Assembly (NCBI RefSeq): GCF_016899425.1
Contig: NZ_CP045994.1
Coordinates: 3,224,001 to 3,288,000 of the forward strand
Reading direction: 5' to 3'
DNA from: Burkholderia sp. MS389
Lineage (GTDB): Bacteria; Pseudomonadota; Gammaproteobacteria; Burkholderiales; Burkholderiaceae
DNA length: 64,000 nucleotides
The notes under the pieces were generated by a model. That model ran no database searches, was not told the DNA's origin, and was given only the letters and a program-made list of their open reading frames with translations. A program made the position numbers and the translations under genes. Shown here in pieces: positions 17,983 through 27,125 of this stretch (position 1 is the first letter of the stretch; every line of letters starts with the position of its first letter).

Positions 17983-18735
17983 ATGAACGACGATCAACTC
18001 CTTCGCTATTCCCGCCACATCCTCGTCGACGAAATCGGCATCGATGCGCAACAGCGCTTTCTCGATGCGCATGCGATCGTCGTCGGCGCGGGCGGCCTCG
18101 GCTCGCCGGCCGCGATGTATCTCGCGGCGTCGGGGGTCGGCACGCTCACGCTCGTCGACGCCGATACGGTCGACCTCACGAACCTGCAGCGGCAGATCCT
18201 GCACGGGACGGCGTCGGTCGGCCGCAGCAAGGTCGAATCGGGGCGCGACGCGCTCGCGCAGCTGAATCCCGAGGTGACGGTGAACGCGGTCGCGGCGCGC
18301 GTCGACGACGCGTGGCTCGATGCGCACGTGCCGCACGCGAGCGTCGTGCTCGACTGCACCGACAACTTCGCGACGCGGCATGCGATCAACCGCGCATGCG
18401 TCGCGCACGGCGTGCCGCTCGTGTCGGGCGCCGCCCTGCGCTTCGACGGCCAGATCAGCACGTTCGATTTCCGCGACGCAGCCGCGCCCTGCTATGCGTG
18501 CGTGTTCCCGGAAGACCAGCCGTTCGAGGAAGTCGCGTGCGCGACGATGGGCGTGTTCGCGCCGACCGTCGGGATCATCGGCGCGATGCAGGCGGCCGAG
18601 GCGCTGCGCGTGATCGGCGGCATCGGCAAGACGCTCAGCGGGCGGCTGATGATGCTCGATTCGCTGCGAATGGAATGGACGACGATGAAGATCGCGCGCC
18701 AGGCCGACTGCCCCGTGTGCGGGGGCCGGCACTGA
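17983..18735 (+). CDS. MoeB/ThiF family adenylyltransferase (E1-like)
   Basis: E1-like enzyme that adenylates the C-terminal Gly of a ubiquitin-fold sulfur carrier (MoaD, ThiS). The 250-residue product starts MNDDQLLRYSRHI. It has the nucleotide loop IVVGAGGLGSPAAMYLA, the DLTNLQRQI Arg-containing motif, a CTDNFATR metal/ATP segment, a Cys in EVACATMGVFAPTVG, and two zinc CxxC pairs (CYAC, CPVC). Family members differ in partner carrier; no moaD or thiS is adjacent, so MoeB versus ThiF is not settled. The upstream in-frame extension is part of the terminator. Confidence 0.88.
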   Translation: MNDDQLLRYSRHILVDEIGIDAQQRFLDAHAIVVGAGGLGSPAAMYLAASGVGTLTLVDADTVDLTNLQRQILHGTASVGRSKVESGRDALAQLNPEVTVNAVAARVDDAWLDAHVPHASVVLDCTDNFATRHAINRACVAHGVPLVSGAALRFDGQISTFDFRDAAAPCYACVFPEDQPFEEVACATMGVFAPTVGIIGAMQAAEALRVIGGIGKTLSGRLMMLDSLRMEWTTMKIARQADCPVCGGRH

Positions 18736-18803
18736 CGCGCGACGGGCATGCGCCAGAGCGCGCATGCGTGACACTTCTCTACCGTTAGCGGCGGCGAAAA
18801 CGC

Positions 18804-20576
18804 CTACGCGGCCGCATCCGCGCGCGGCTCGGCGACCGACAGCCGCTGCAGCGCCGCCTGCACTTCTTCCGGCTCGAACGCGGCCAGCACGTCGGCCGTC
18901 GGCTTCTCGAGCGCCTTCAGGTGCGCGCGCAGGATCTCCTGCTTCACGACGAGCAACTGGCTCGGGTGCATCGAGAACTCGGTGAGCCCCATCCCGAGCA
19001 ACAGGCGCGTGAGCGCCGGGTCGCCCGCCATCTCCCCGCACACCGACACCGACACGCCCGCGCGCTTCGCCTCGCGCAACGTGTACGCGATCAGGTGCAG
19101 CACGGCCGGATGCAGCGGGTCGTACAGGTGCGCGACCGCGTTGTCGGCGCGATCGATCGCGAGCGTGTACTGGATCAGGTCGTTCGTGCCGATCGACAGG
19201 AAATCGAAGCGCTTCAGGAACAGCGGCAGCGCGATCGCCGCGGCCGGAATCTCGATCATCGCGCCGAGGCGCACGTTCGGATCGTATGCGAGCCCCGCGT
19301 CGTCGAGCTGGCGTTTCGCCTCGCGGATCAGGTCGAGCGTCTGGTCGATCTCCTGCGCATGCGCGAGCATCGGGATCAGGATCTTCACCTGGCCGAACGC
19401 GGACGCGCGCAGGATCGCGCGCAACTGCGTGAGGAACATCTGCGGCTCGGACAGGCTCCAGCGGATCGCGCGCAGCCCGAGCGCCGGGTTCGGCGCCGTT
19501 TCGTAGCCTTCGTCGAGCGCCTCGAGCGGTTTGTCGGCGCCGACGTCGATCGTGCGGATCGTCACCGGCATGCCCTTCATCCACTCGACGGCGCGCTTGT
19601 ATGCGGCGAACTGCTCCTCCTCTTCCGGCATCGCCTTCTGATGCATGAACAGGAACTCGGAGCGAAACAGACCAACGCCGACCGCGCCGGCCTCGACGGC
19701 CGCCTTCGCGTCGTCGGGCAACTCGATGTTCGCGTACAGGTCGATCTTCGTGCCGCACAAGGTTTGCGTCGGCGAAAACTTCAGGCGCTGCAGCTTGCGT
19801 TGCTCGAGGAGCTTCTCGGACTGGCGATACGAGTATTCCTCGAGGACGATCGGCGCCGGATCGACGATCACGATGCCCTGGTCGCCATCGACGATGATCA
19901 GGTCGTCCTGGCGGATCAGCGAACTCGCATGCTGGACGCCGACCGCGGCCGGAATGCCGAGGCTGCGCGCGACGATCGCCGTGTGCGACGTGCGGCCGCC
20001 GAGATCGGTGACGAACGCCTGGAACGACTGCGTCTTGAACTGCATCATGTCGGCCGGCGCGATGTCGTGCGCGACGACGATCATCTCGTTCGTGCCGTTG
20101 CGGGCCGCGCGATCGAGCGCCTGCGACGCGGACGGCGCGCCGGCGAGCGCCTTCAGCACACGCTCGACCACCTGCTCGATGTCAGCCTTGCGCTCGCGCA
20201 GGTATTCGTCCTCGATGTCGTCGAAATGGCGCGTGAGCAGTTCGAGCTGCTCGGTCAGCGCCCATTCGACGTTGTAGCGGCGCGTGCGGATCAGGTCGAT
20301 GGTTTCCTGCACGAGCATCTCGTCGCTCAGGATCATCGTGTGGACGTCGATGAATGCGCCGACTTCGCTCGGCGTGTCGTCGGTCAGGTCGGCGCGCAGC
20401 GCTTCGAGCTCGCGACGCACGACGTCGAGCGCCGTGCGGAACCGCTCGACCTCGGCGTCGGTCTGGTTGACCTCGATCAGGTAATGGGCGACGTCGAGCG
20501 CCGCCGGCGCGATCAGGTACGCTCGCCCGATCGCGATACCTCGTGAGACGGGAATGCCATGCAGCGTGAAGGACAC
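18804..20576 (-). CDS. ptsI: PTS enzyme I (phosphoenolpyruvate-protein phosphotransferase)
   Basis: Cytoplasmic enzyme I transfers phosphate from phosphoenolpyruvate to HPr. The 590-residue product has the phospho-His H198 in GGRTSHTAIVARSLG, the PEP-binding domain motif GLFRSEFLFM and the C-terminal active-site Cys in VSVCGEMAGDP. The start is a GTG at 20576, directly behind a strong GAGGAGG ribosome site; upstream frame lacks similarity. It is the last gene of the EIIA-HPr-EI set. The gap to ptsH contains a TATAAT on the minus strand (20649-20644) that could give an internal promoter. Confidence 0.96.
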   Translation of the reverse strand: MSFTLHGIPVSRGIAIGRAYLIAPAALDVAHYLIEVNQTDAEVERFRTALDVVRRELEALRADLTDDTPSEVGAFIDVHTMILSDEMLVQETIDLIRTRRYNVEWALTEQLELLTRHFDDIEDEYLRERKADIEQVVERVLKALAGAPSASQALDRAARNGTNEMIVVAHDIAPADMMQFKTQSFQAFVTDLGGRTSHTAIVARSLGIPAAVGVQHASSLIRQDDLIIVDGDQGIVIVDPAPIVLEEYSYRQSEKLLEQRKLQRLKFSPTQTLCGTKIDLYANIELPDDAKAAVEAGAVGVGLFRSEFLFMHQKAMPEEEEQFAAYKRAVEWMKGMPVTIRTIDVGADKPLEALDEGYETAPNPALGLRAIRWSLSEPQMFLTQLRAILRASAFGQVKILIPMLAHAQEIDQTLDLIREAKRQLDDAGLAYDPNVRLGAMIEIPAAAIALPLFLKRFDFLSIGTNDLIQYTLAIDRADNAVAHLYDPLHPAVLHLIAYTLREAKRAGVSVSVCGEMAGDPALTRLLLGMGLTEFSMHPSQLLVVKQEILRAHLKALEKPTADVLAAFEPEEVQAALQRLSVAEPRADAAA

Positions 20577-20777
20577 GCGCACCTCCTCTGTACAAGTAAA
20601 GCCGCGGCACACTGCTGCGATGCGCTTATGACCCCGGTTAGCGATTATAAATTCCGCGACTCCCTGTTGACTGCATGCAGCGCAGCATTGCGCATTTCGC
20701 ATCAATGCTTCCGACGAAAAAAATGCCGCGACATCCGCGGCATTCCGACTGGAAACGGCAACGATCGCGCGTCGCGA

Positions 20778-21047
20778 TCACTGGCCTTCGCCGAACTTGT
20801 CGGCGATCAGCTTCAGCAGCGCGTCCATCGCTTCCCGCTCGTCGGGACCTTCGGTCTCGATCGTCACGGTGCTGCCGATGCCGGCCGCCAGCATCATCAC
20901 GCCCATGATGCTCTTCGCATTGATCTTGCGCCCGTTGCGTGTCATCCAGACTTCCGACTGGAAGTTGCCGGCCAGTTGCGTAAGCTTGGCCGATGCGCGC
21001 GCATGGAGCCCCAATTTATTGACGATGGTGGTTTCTTGTTGAAGCAT
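20778..21047 (-). CDS. ptsH: Phosphocarrier protein HPr
   Basis: HPr relays phosphate from enzyme I to EIIA proteins. The 89-residue product has catalytic H15 in NKLGLHARASAKL and the regulatory serine S46 in INAKSIMGVMML, the position phosphorylated by HPr kinase in organisms that have it. Length is normal for the family. It stands between the EIIA and enzyme I genes on the same strand. Confidence 0.97.
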   Translation of the reverse strand: MLQQETTIVNKLGLHARASAKLTQLAGNFQSEVWMTRNGRKINAKSIMGVMMLAAGIGSTVTIETEGPDEREAMDALLKLIADKFGEGQ

Positions 21048-21126
21048 GATTCTCGGTCGGATCGGTCGGGACCGCCGGCGGCGCGCGCAGGCGGGTCGGT
21101 CTAAAACGAAAAACGGAGACGGAGGC

Positions 21127-21597
21127 TCAGGGCGATTCGGTGCGTGGCTGCGGTTCGGGCGGAATCGGCGCGCACTGGCCGCAGCCGGTTTCGCTCGGCG
21201 GCGGCGGCGTGCCGGACGACACCTCGTGGACGCCCTTCGCGCCGCCGGACAGCGCCTTGTCGACCAGCTTGTCGAGCGGCACGGTGCGGTAGCAGACGGC
21301 CCGCACGAGCATCGGCAGGTTCACGCCGGCCAGCACGCGCACGTTGTCGAGCTTCGCGAGCTGGCCCGCGATGTTCGCGGGCGTCGCGCCGTACATGTCG
21401 GTCAGCACGACCACGCCGTTCTCTTCGCGCAGCCGCGCAAGTTCCGCGTGCGCGAACGCCATCACCTGGGCCGGATCGCTGTCGGCCATCACGTCGATGC
21501 AGCCGATGCGGGCGGGCACGCCGCCGTAGATGTGCGCGATGCAGTCCCGCAGCGCGGTGGCGAGCGGCGCGTGCGCGATGATCAGGATCCCGGCCAT
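21127..21597 (-). CDS. PTS EIIA component, mannose/sorbose (ManX) class
   Basis: Soluble EIIA of 156 residues. H9 in MAGILIIAHAPLA is the predicted phosphorylation site, and GVVVLTDMYGATPANIAGQL is the second conserved strand-loop. A Pro/Glu-rich tail (about residues 133-156) extends beyond the usual ~130-residue domain. No EIIB, EIIC or EIID gene is nearby, so this unit probably feeds a regulatory rather than a transport function; that is inference. It is followed by ptsH and ptsI. Confidence 0.9.
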   Translation of the reverse strand: MAGILIIAHAPLATALRDCIAHIYGGVPARIGCIDVMADSDPAQVMAFAHAELARLREENGVVVLTDMYGATPANIAGQLAKLDNVRVLAGVNLPMLVRAVCYRTVPLDKLVDKALSGGAKGVHEVSSGTPPPPSETGCGQCAPIPPEPQPRTESP

Positions 21598-21828
21598 GTC
21601 AAATCGCTCCCGGCCGCCCCTGGCGGGCCGATACCCCGCGGCGGGGCAATGAGCGTAGCGAGTATGGGGAACGTTTCATGTTCAGCCTTGCAACAGTGTC
21701 GGCCCGACCGCCGGGCCTTCGGTGCGCCGATCACGGCACCGGGCAAGCGGGCATTGTAGCAGGCCGATCAAGCTGCTCCGGCGACGGGGGACCTGCGCGG
21801 CCGCCGCCGGAGTTGCGCGGGAGGCGGC

Positions 21829-22785
21829 CTACGCGGCCGCACGCTCCAGCGCGTCGATGAACATCGCGGCGACGTCGAAGCCCGTCTGCTCCATGATCTC
21901 GCGGAAGCACGTCGGGCTCGTGACGTTCACCTCGGTCAGCCAGTCGCCGATCGCGTCGAGCCCGACCAGCAGCAGCCCGCGCGACGCGAGCACCGGCCCC
22001 AGCGTGTCGGCGATCGCGCGATCGCGCGATGTGAGCGGCTGCGCGACGCCGAGCCCGCCCGCGGCCAGATTGCCGCGCACCTCGCTGCCCTGCGGAATCC
22101 GCGCGAGCGAATACGGCACCGGCTCGCCGCCGATCAGCAGGATGCGCTTGTCGCCGGCCTTGATCTCGGGAATGAACTTCTGCGCCATCACCGAGCGCGT
22201 GCCGTCGTGGCTCAGCATCTCGACGATCGAGCCGAGGTTCATGCCGTCCGGCTTCACGCGGAACACGCCCATCCCGCCCATCCCGTCGAGCGGCTTCAGG
22301 ATCACGTCGCCGTGCTCGGCGTGGAACGCGCGCAGACGCTGCGCGTCGCGCGTGACGAGCGTCGGCGCGACGAACTGCGGAAACTCGCCGATCGCGAGCT
22401 TCTCCGAATGATCGCGGATCGACTGCGCCTTGTTGAACACGCGTGCGCCGGCGCGCTCGGCCAGCTCGAGCAGCCACGTCGACGTCACGTATTCCATGTC
22501 GAACGGCGGATCCTTGCGCATCAGCACCGCGCCGAACGATTCGAGACGGCGCGCGTCGACCGCGCCGGCTTCGAACCAGGTGTCGCGATGCAGGTCGTCC
22601 AGTTCCCCGACGAACGTGATGCGCCGCACGTCGGCCTCGACCGCCGAGCCCGTCCACGCGAGATGGCGCGGTTCGCACGCGTACACCGCATGCCCGCGCC
22701 GGGCGGCCTCCGCCATCATCGCGTAGGTCGAATCCTTGTAGATCTTGAAACGCTCGAGCGGGTCGGCGATAAAAAGAATGTCCAT
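21829..22785 (-). CDS. gshB: Glutathione synthetase
   Basis: ATP-grasp enzyme that joins gamma-glutamylcysteine and glycine to glutathione. The 318-residue product begins MDILFIADPLERFKIYKDST. It has the N-terminal substrate domain, the ATP-grasp lysine segment DVILKPLDGMGGMGVF, and the metal-binding DWLTEVNVTSPT near the C-terminus. Length is normal. It starts 27 bases after the gshA stop and is certainly in the same operon. Confidence 0.97.
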   Translation of the reverse strand: MDILFIADPLERFKIYKDSTYAMMAEAARRGHAVYACEPRHLAWTGSAVEADVRRITFVGELDDLHRDTWFEAGAVDARRLESFGAVLMRKDPPFDMEYVTSTWLLELAERAGARVFNKAQSIRDHSEKLAIGEFPQFVAPTLVTRDAQRLRAFHAEHGDVILKPLDGMGGMGVFRVKPDGMNLGSIVEMLSHDGTRSVMAQKFIPEIKAGDKRILLIGGEPVPYSLARIPQGSEVRGNLAAGGLGVAQPLTSRDRAIADTLGPVLASRGLLLVGLDAIGDWLTEVNVTSPTCFREIMEQTGFDVAAMFIDALERAAA

Positions 22786-22812
22786 GCGGGTCCTGTACGT
22801 AGCGAAGGTCCG

Positions 22813-24102
22813 TTACACCTGGATGGCTTCGGGGTCGGTCTTTTCCAGTTCGATCGACGACGCGATCAGCGACAGCCGCGCGACCACGCCATACATGTAG
22901 AAACGGTTCGGCGGCGCGGCGCCCGGCTTGGCGCCTGCATCCGGCAGCGCGGTGTGCTCGAAGCCGAGCGGCACGTAATGCATGCCGGGCGCGTTCAGGT
23001 TCTGGTCGCGCTCGCGGCCGCCGTGCGTGCGGTAGAAGCCGCCGACCACGTAGCGGTCGATCATGTACACAACCGGCTCGGCCACTTCGTCGCCGACGCG
23101 CTCGAACGTGTAGACGCCTTCCTGCACGATCACGTCGCGCACCGCGAGGCCGGCCTTCGATTCGGCCATCTGCGCGCGCTCGGCCTTCGTCATGCGGCCG
23201 ATCTCGGCCGCGTCGTGCACGGTCATTACGCCGCGGCCCGCGGTGCCCGCGTCGGCCTTCACGACGACGTACGGCTTCTCGCTGATCCCGTATTCGCGAT
23301 ACTTGCGCGCGATCTTCTTCAGCACGCCGTCGATCGCGTCGGCGAGCGCCTGCTCGCCTTCATGCGCCTGCCAGTCGACGCCTTCCACGTGCGCGAAATA
23401 CGGATTCACCATCCACGGATCGACGCCGACCATCTTCGCGAACTTCTTCGCGACGTCGTCGTAGCACGCGAAGTGCGTCGACTTGCGGCGCACGGCCCAA
23501 CCCGCGTGCAGCGGCGGCAGCAGATATTGCTCGTGCAGGTTTTCCAGCACGGCCGGGATGCCGGCCGACAGGTCGTTGTTCAGCAGGATCGAGCACGGAT
23601 CGAAATTCTTCAGGCCGAGGCGGCGCTGCGAACGCTCGAGCGGTTCGAGCACGATCTTCTGGCCGTCGGCCAGCGTGATCGGCGTCATGTCGGTGATGCC
23701 GGGGTCGAGCGAACCGAAGCGCACGTGCAGGCCGGCCTGGCGCATGATCGTCGCGAGCCGCGCGACGTTTTCCAGGTAGAACGCGTTGCGGGTCGGGAGC
23801 TCGGGAATCACGAGCAGATTCTTCGCGTCCGGGCAGATCTTCTCGATCGCGGCCATCGCGGCCTGCACGGCGAGCGGCAGCACTTCGGACGGCAGATTGT
23901 TGAACGCGCCGGGAAACAGGTTCGCGTCGACGGGCGCCAGCTTGAAGCCGGCATTGCGCAGGTCCACCGAACAATAGAACGGCGGCGTGTGTTCCTGCCA
24001 TTCGAGCCTGAACCAGCGTTCGATCGCAGGCGTCGCGTCGAGGATCTTCTGCTCGAGTTCGAGCAGCGGACCGTTCAACGCGGTAACGAGGTGGGGAACC
24101 AT
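22813..24102 (-). CDS. gshA: Glutamate-cysteine ligase (proteobacterial single-domain type)
   Basis: First enzyme of glutathione synthesis. The 429-residue product belongs to the glutamate-cysteine ligase type found in Burkholderia and relatives rather than the E. coli GshA type; visible blocks are ERWFRLEWQEHTPPFYCSVD, FGSLDPGITDMTPI, VVKADAGTAGRGVMTVHDA and YVVGGFYRTHGG. The KADAGTAGRGVMT loop is a likely nucleotide-binding loop. It is the first gene of the gshA-gshB pair. Confidence 0.93.
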   Translation of the reverse strand: MVPHLVTALNGPLLELEQKILDATPAIERWFRLEWQEHTPPFYCSVDLRNAGFKLAPVDANLFPGAFNNLPSEVLPLAVQAAMAAIEKICPDAKNLLVIPELPTRNAFYLENVARLATIMRQAGLHVRFGSLDPGITDMTPITLADGQKIVLEPLERSQRRLGLKNFDPCSILLNNDLSAGIPAVLENLHEQYLLPPLHAGWAVRRKSTHFACYDDVAKKFAKMVGVDPWMVNPYFAHVEGVDWQAHEGEQALADAIDGVLKKIARKYREYGISEKPYVVVKADAGTAGRGVMTVHDAAEIGRMTKAERAQMAESKAGLAVRDVIVQEGVYTFERVGDEVAEPVVYMIDRYVVGGFYRTHGGRERDQNLNAPGMHYVPLGFEHTALPDAGAKPGAAPPNRFYMYGVVARLSLIASSIELEKTDPEAIQV

Positions 24103-24253
24103 GAATCACTCGCGAGCGGGAGAATGAAGATTGTAGAGCAATTGCCTTGCCCATTTGGGGATTGTTCCCGGCTTCGCAAGGGTTACGAGGAAGTTTTCGG
24201 CTATTGACCCGATAGCGTGAAGGGTTATCCGCTACGGCAGTGGGTGACAGGAG

Positions 24254-24279
24254 AAAAAAAACCCGCCGGGTGGGCGGGT
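24254..24279 (-). terminator. Intrinsic terminator after amtB
   Basis: Read on the minus strand, ACCCGCC and GGCGGGT form a 7-bp stem with a 5-base loop, followed by eight T. It lies about 65 bases after the ammonium transporter stop and before gshA. Confidence 0.88.
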
Positions 24280-24345
24280 CGAAGTCGCTGCGCTCATTCG
24301 GGGCGGGCGCCGTCTGCGCGGCGGCCCGCCATGGATTCGTGTGAC

Positions 24346-25869
24346 TTATTCCACGTGCTCGCCGTGCAGGATCACGTCGAGACCTTCGCGCTCTTCCTCT
24401 TCCGTCACGCGCAGGCCGATCGTCAGGTCGATCAGCTTCAGCAGCACGAAGCTCAGCACGCCGCTGTAGACCAGCGTGATCAGCACGCCCTTCGCCTGCA
24501 GCAGCAGGCTGCCGTCGAAGCCGCCGATGTCCTTGACCGCGAATACGCCGGTCAGCAGTGCGCCGAGAATCCCGCCGATGCCGTGCACGCCGAACGCGTC
24601 GAGCGAATCGTCGTAGCCGAGCTTCGACTTGAGCCACGTCGCCGACCAGAAGCAGATCACGCCCGCCGCGATGCCGATCACGAGCGCACCCGGTACGCCG
24701 ACGAAGCCGGCTGCCGGCGTGATCGCCACGAGACCCGCGACCGCGCCCGACACGATGCCGAGCACCGACGGCTTGCCCTTGGCGATCCACTCGGCGAACA
24801 TCCAGCCGAGCGCCGCGCACGCGGTGGCGACTTGCGTCGTCAGCATCGCGAAGCCGGCACGGCCGTCGGCCGCGACCGCGGAACCCGCGTTGAAGCCGAA
24901 CCAGCCGACCCACAGCATCGAGCCGCCGATCATCGTCAGCACCAGGTTGTGCGGCGCCATCGATTCGCGGCCGTAGCCAACGCGCTTGCCGAGCACGAGG
25001 CACGACACGAGGCCCGCGATACCGGCGTTGATGTGCACCACCGTGCCGCCCGCGAAGTCGAGCACGCCGTCGGCCGACAGCCAGCCGGTCGGCTCCCACA
25101 CCATGTGCGCGATCGGCACATAGACGATCAGCGACCAGAGCGTCATGAACACGAGCATCGCCGAGAACTTCATCCGGTCGGCGAACGCGCCGCAGATCAG
25201 CGCCGGCGTGATGATCGCGAACGTCATCTGGTAGACGAAGTAGACCGATTCCGGAATCGTCGACGCGAGGTGGCTGACGGTCAGCGTGGTCGCCTTGTCG
25301 CCCTTGATGTAGTTCATGCCGTGCAGGAACACGCGCGACAGGCCGCCAATGAAGCCGTTGCCCGGCGTGAACGCGAGGCTGTAGCCGACCACCGTCCACA
25401 GCACCGTGATCACCGCGGTGATCGCGAAGCTCTGCATCACGGTTGCCAGCACGTTCTTCTTGCGGACCATGCCCGCGTAGAACAGCGCGAGGCCAGGGAT
25501 CGTCATGAACAGCACGAGCGCGGTGGACGTCAGCATCCACGCGGTGTCGCCCGCGCTGATCTTCGACGAATCGACCGAGAACGGGGCGGTGGGCGCAGCC
25601 GGGGCGGCCGGCGCGGACGCGGCGGCGGCAGCCGATGCGTCGGTCGCGCCCGAAGCCGGTGCGGCAGCGGCGGTGGCGGATGCGTCGGCGGCCGGCGCAG
25701 AAGCGGCCGGGGCTGCGGCAGCCGATGCGTCGGAAGCCGTGGCGGCGGGTGCCGAAGCAGCCGCGGTGGAACCAGCCGCGGCGGACGCCGCGTCGTCCGC
25801 GAGCGCGGAACCGACGCCGGCCGCGATCAGCGAGCCGGCCATCAGCAGGGACATCAGAAGTTTGCGCAT
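24346..25869 (-). CDS. amtB: Ammonium transporter with Ala-rich N-terminal extension
   Basis: Trimeric ammonium channel of the Amt/Rh family, gated by GlnK. The 507-residue product has a signal peptide (MRKLLMSLLMAGSLIAAGVG, cut after about residue 24). An Ala/Ser/Pro/Asp-rich stretch (about 25-95) precedes the Amt core from ISAGDTAWMLTSTALVL onward. Core signatures AGMVRKKNVL, DFAGGTVVHINAGIAGL and GVHGIGGILGALLTGVF are intact, with the pore histidines present. Coding DNA of the Ala-rich part has direct repeats (25625-25733). It is 37 bases after glnK in one operon. Confidence 0.95.
   Translation of the reverse strand: MRKLLMSLLMAGSLIAAGVGSALADDAASAAAGSTAAASAPAATASDASAAAAPAASAPAADASATAAAAPASGATDASAAAAASAPAAPAAPTAPFSVDSSKISAGDTAWMLTSTALVLFMTIPGLALFYAGMVRKKNVLATVMQSFAITAVITVLWTVVGYSLAFTPGNGFIGGLSRVFLHGMNYIKGDKATTLTVSHLASTIPESVYFVYQMTFAIITPALICGAFADRMKFSAMLVFMTLWSLIVYVPIAHMVWEPTGWLSADGVLDFAGGTVVHINAGIAGLVSCLVLGKRVGYGRESMAPHNLVLTMIGGSMLWVGWFGFNAGSAVAADGRAGFAMLTTQVATACAALGWMFAEWIAKGKPSVLGIVSGAVAGLVAITPAAGFVGVPGALVIGIAAGVICFWSATWLKSKLGYDDSLDAFGVHGIGGILGALLTGVFAVKDIGGFDGSLLLQAKGVLITLVYSGVLSFVLLKLIDLTIGLRVTEEEEREGLDVILHGEHVE
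25625..25733. repeat. Direct repeats inside the Ala-rich part of amtB
   Basis: The 19-base word GCGGCAGCCGATGCGTCGG occurs at 25625-25643 and again at 25715-25733, with a shorter variant between. The copies encode repeated Asp-Ala-Ser-Ala peptides in the periplasmic extension of AmtB, a setting where copy number could change by slippage. Confidence 0.75.
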
Positions 25870-25906
25870 CTTGGGTTTCCTCTTGTCGCTTGTCTTGTCT
25901 GTTCTG

Positions 25907-26601
<695 letters not shown>

Positions 26602-26853
26602 ATGAAGCAACCCAGCGACGTTTTCAACGATCTGCAGTCGCGCGTCAGCGATTTGCTGAAAAACTCGCCGGCCAAGGACGTCGAGCGCAACGTGAAGGCC
26701 ATGCTGTCGCAAGGCTTCTCGAAGCTCGACCTCGTCACGCGCGAGGAATTCGACACCCAAGCACAGGTGCTCGCCCGCACCCGCGTGCGGCTCGAGGAAC
26801 TCGAAAAGCGCGTCGCGGAACTCGAGCAGAGGCTCGCCGCCCCGCAGGCCTGA
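26602..26853 (+). CDS. ubiK: Ubiquinone biosynthesis accessory factor UbiK (BMFP/YqiC family)
   Basis: Small coiled-coil protein, 83 residues, of the family that binds UbiJ and supports aerobic ubiquinone biosynthesis. It begins MKQPSDVFNDLQSRVSDLL, has the conserved NVKAMLSQGFSKLDLVTREEF block and ends in a leucine-rich coiled coil (RLEELEKRVAELEQRL). The ATG at 26602 follows AAGGAAGGGG; longer in-frame starts lack similarity. A T-looped hairpin lies just upstream. Confidence 0.9.
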   Translation: MKQPSDVFNDLQSRVSDLLKNSPAKDVERNVKAMLSQGFSKLDLVTREEFDTQAQVLARTRVRLEELEKRVAELEQRLAAPQA

Positions 26854-26964
26854 CGCCCCACCCGGCCGCAAGGTCCGGGCGCGGGCCGCGTCGTGCGGCC
26901 TGCGCCCGCCACCCGAAGCCGTTCCGCCCCGCTTCGTCGTCCGTCGTTCTTCGCTGCACCCTCC

Positions 26965-27015
26965 GCTCTTCGTAGTCCATCGCTCTTCGCAGTCCATCGC
27001 TGTTCGTCGTTCGCA
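26965..27015. repeat. 17-base tandem repeat in the comM leader
   Basis: The unit GCTCTTCGTAGTCCATC (26965-26981) is repeated with one change at 26982-26998 and partly at 26999-27015. The surrounding 26935-27040 is pyrimidine-rich on the plus strand. It lies between ubiK and comM and appears non-coding. Confidence 0.75.
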
Positions 27016-27125
27016 ACACCTCGTTCTTTCCCCGCGCCACGCCGGCAAGCGCGCACCGATTTCTCCGATTCCCGCGGCATGCGGCCCCGAACGGCCGTCG
27101 CCGCCTGTCATGCAGGAGCCTCGCC

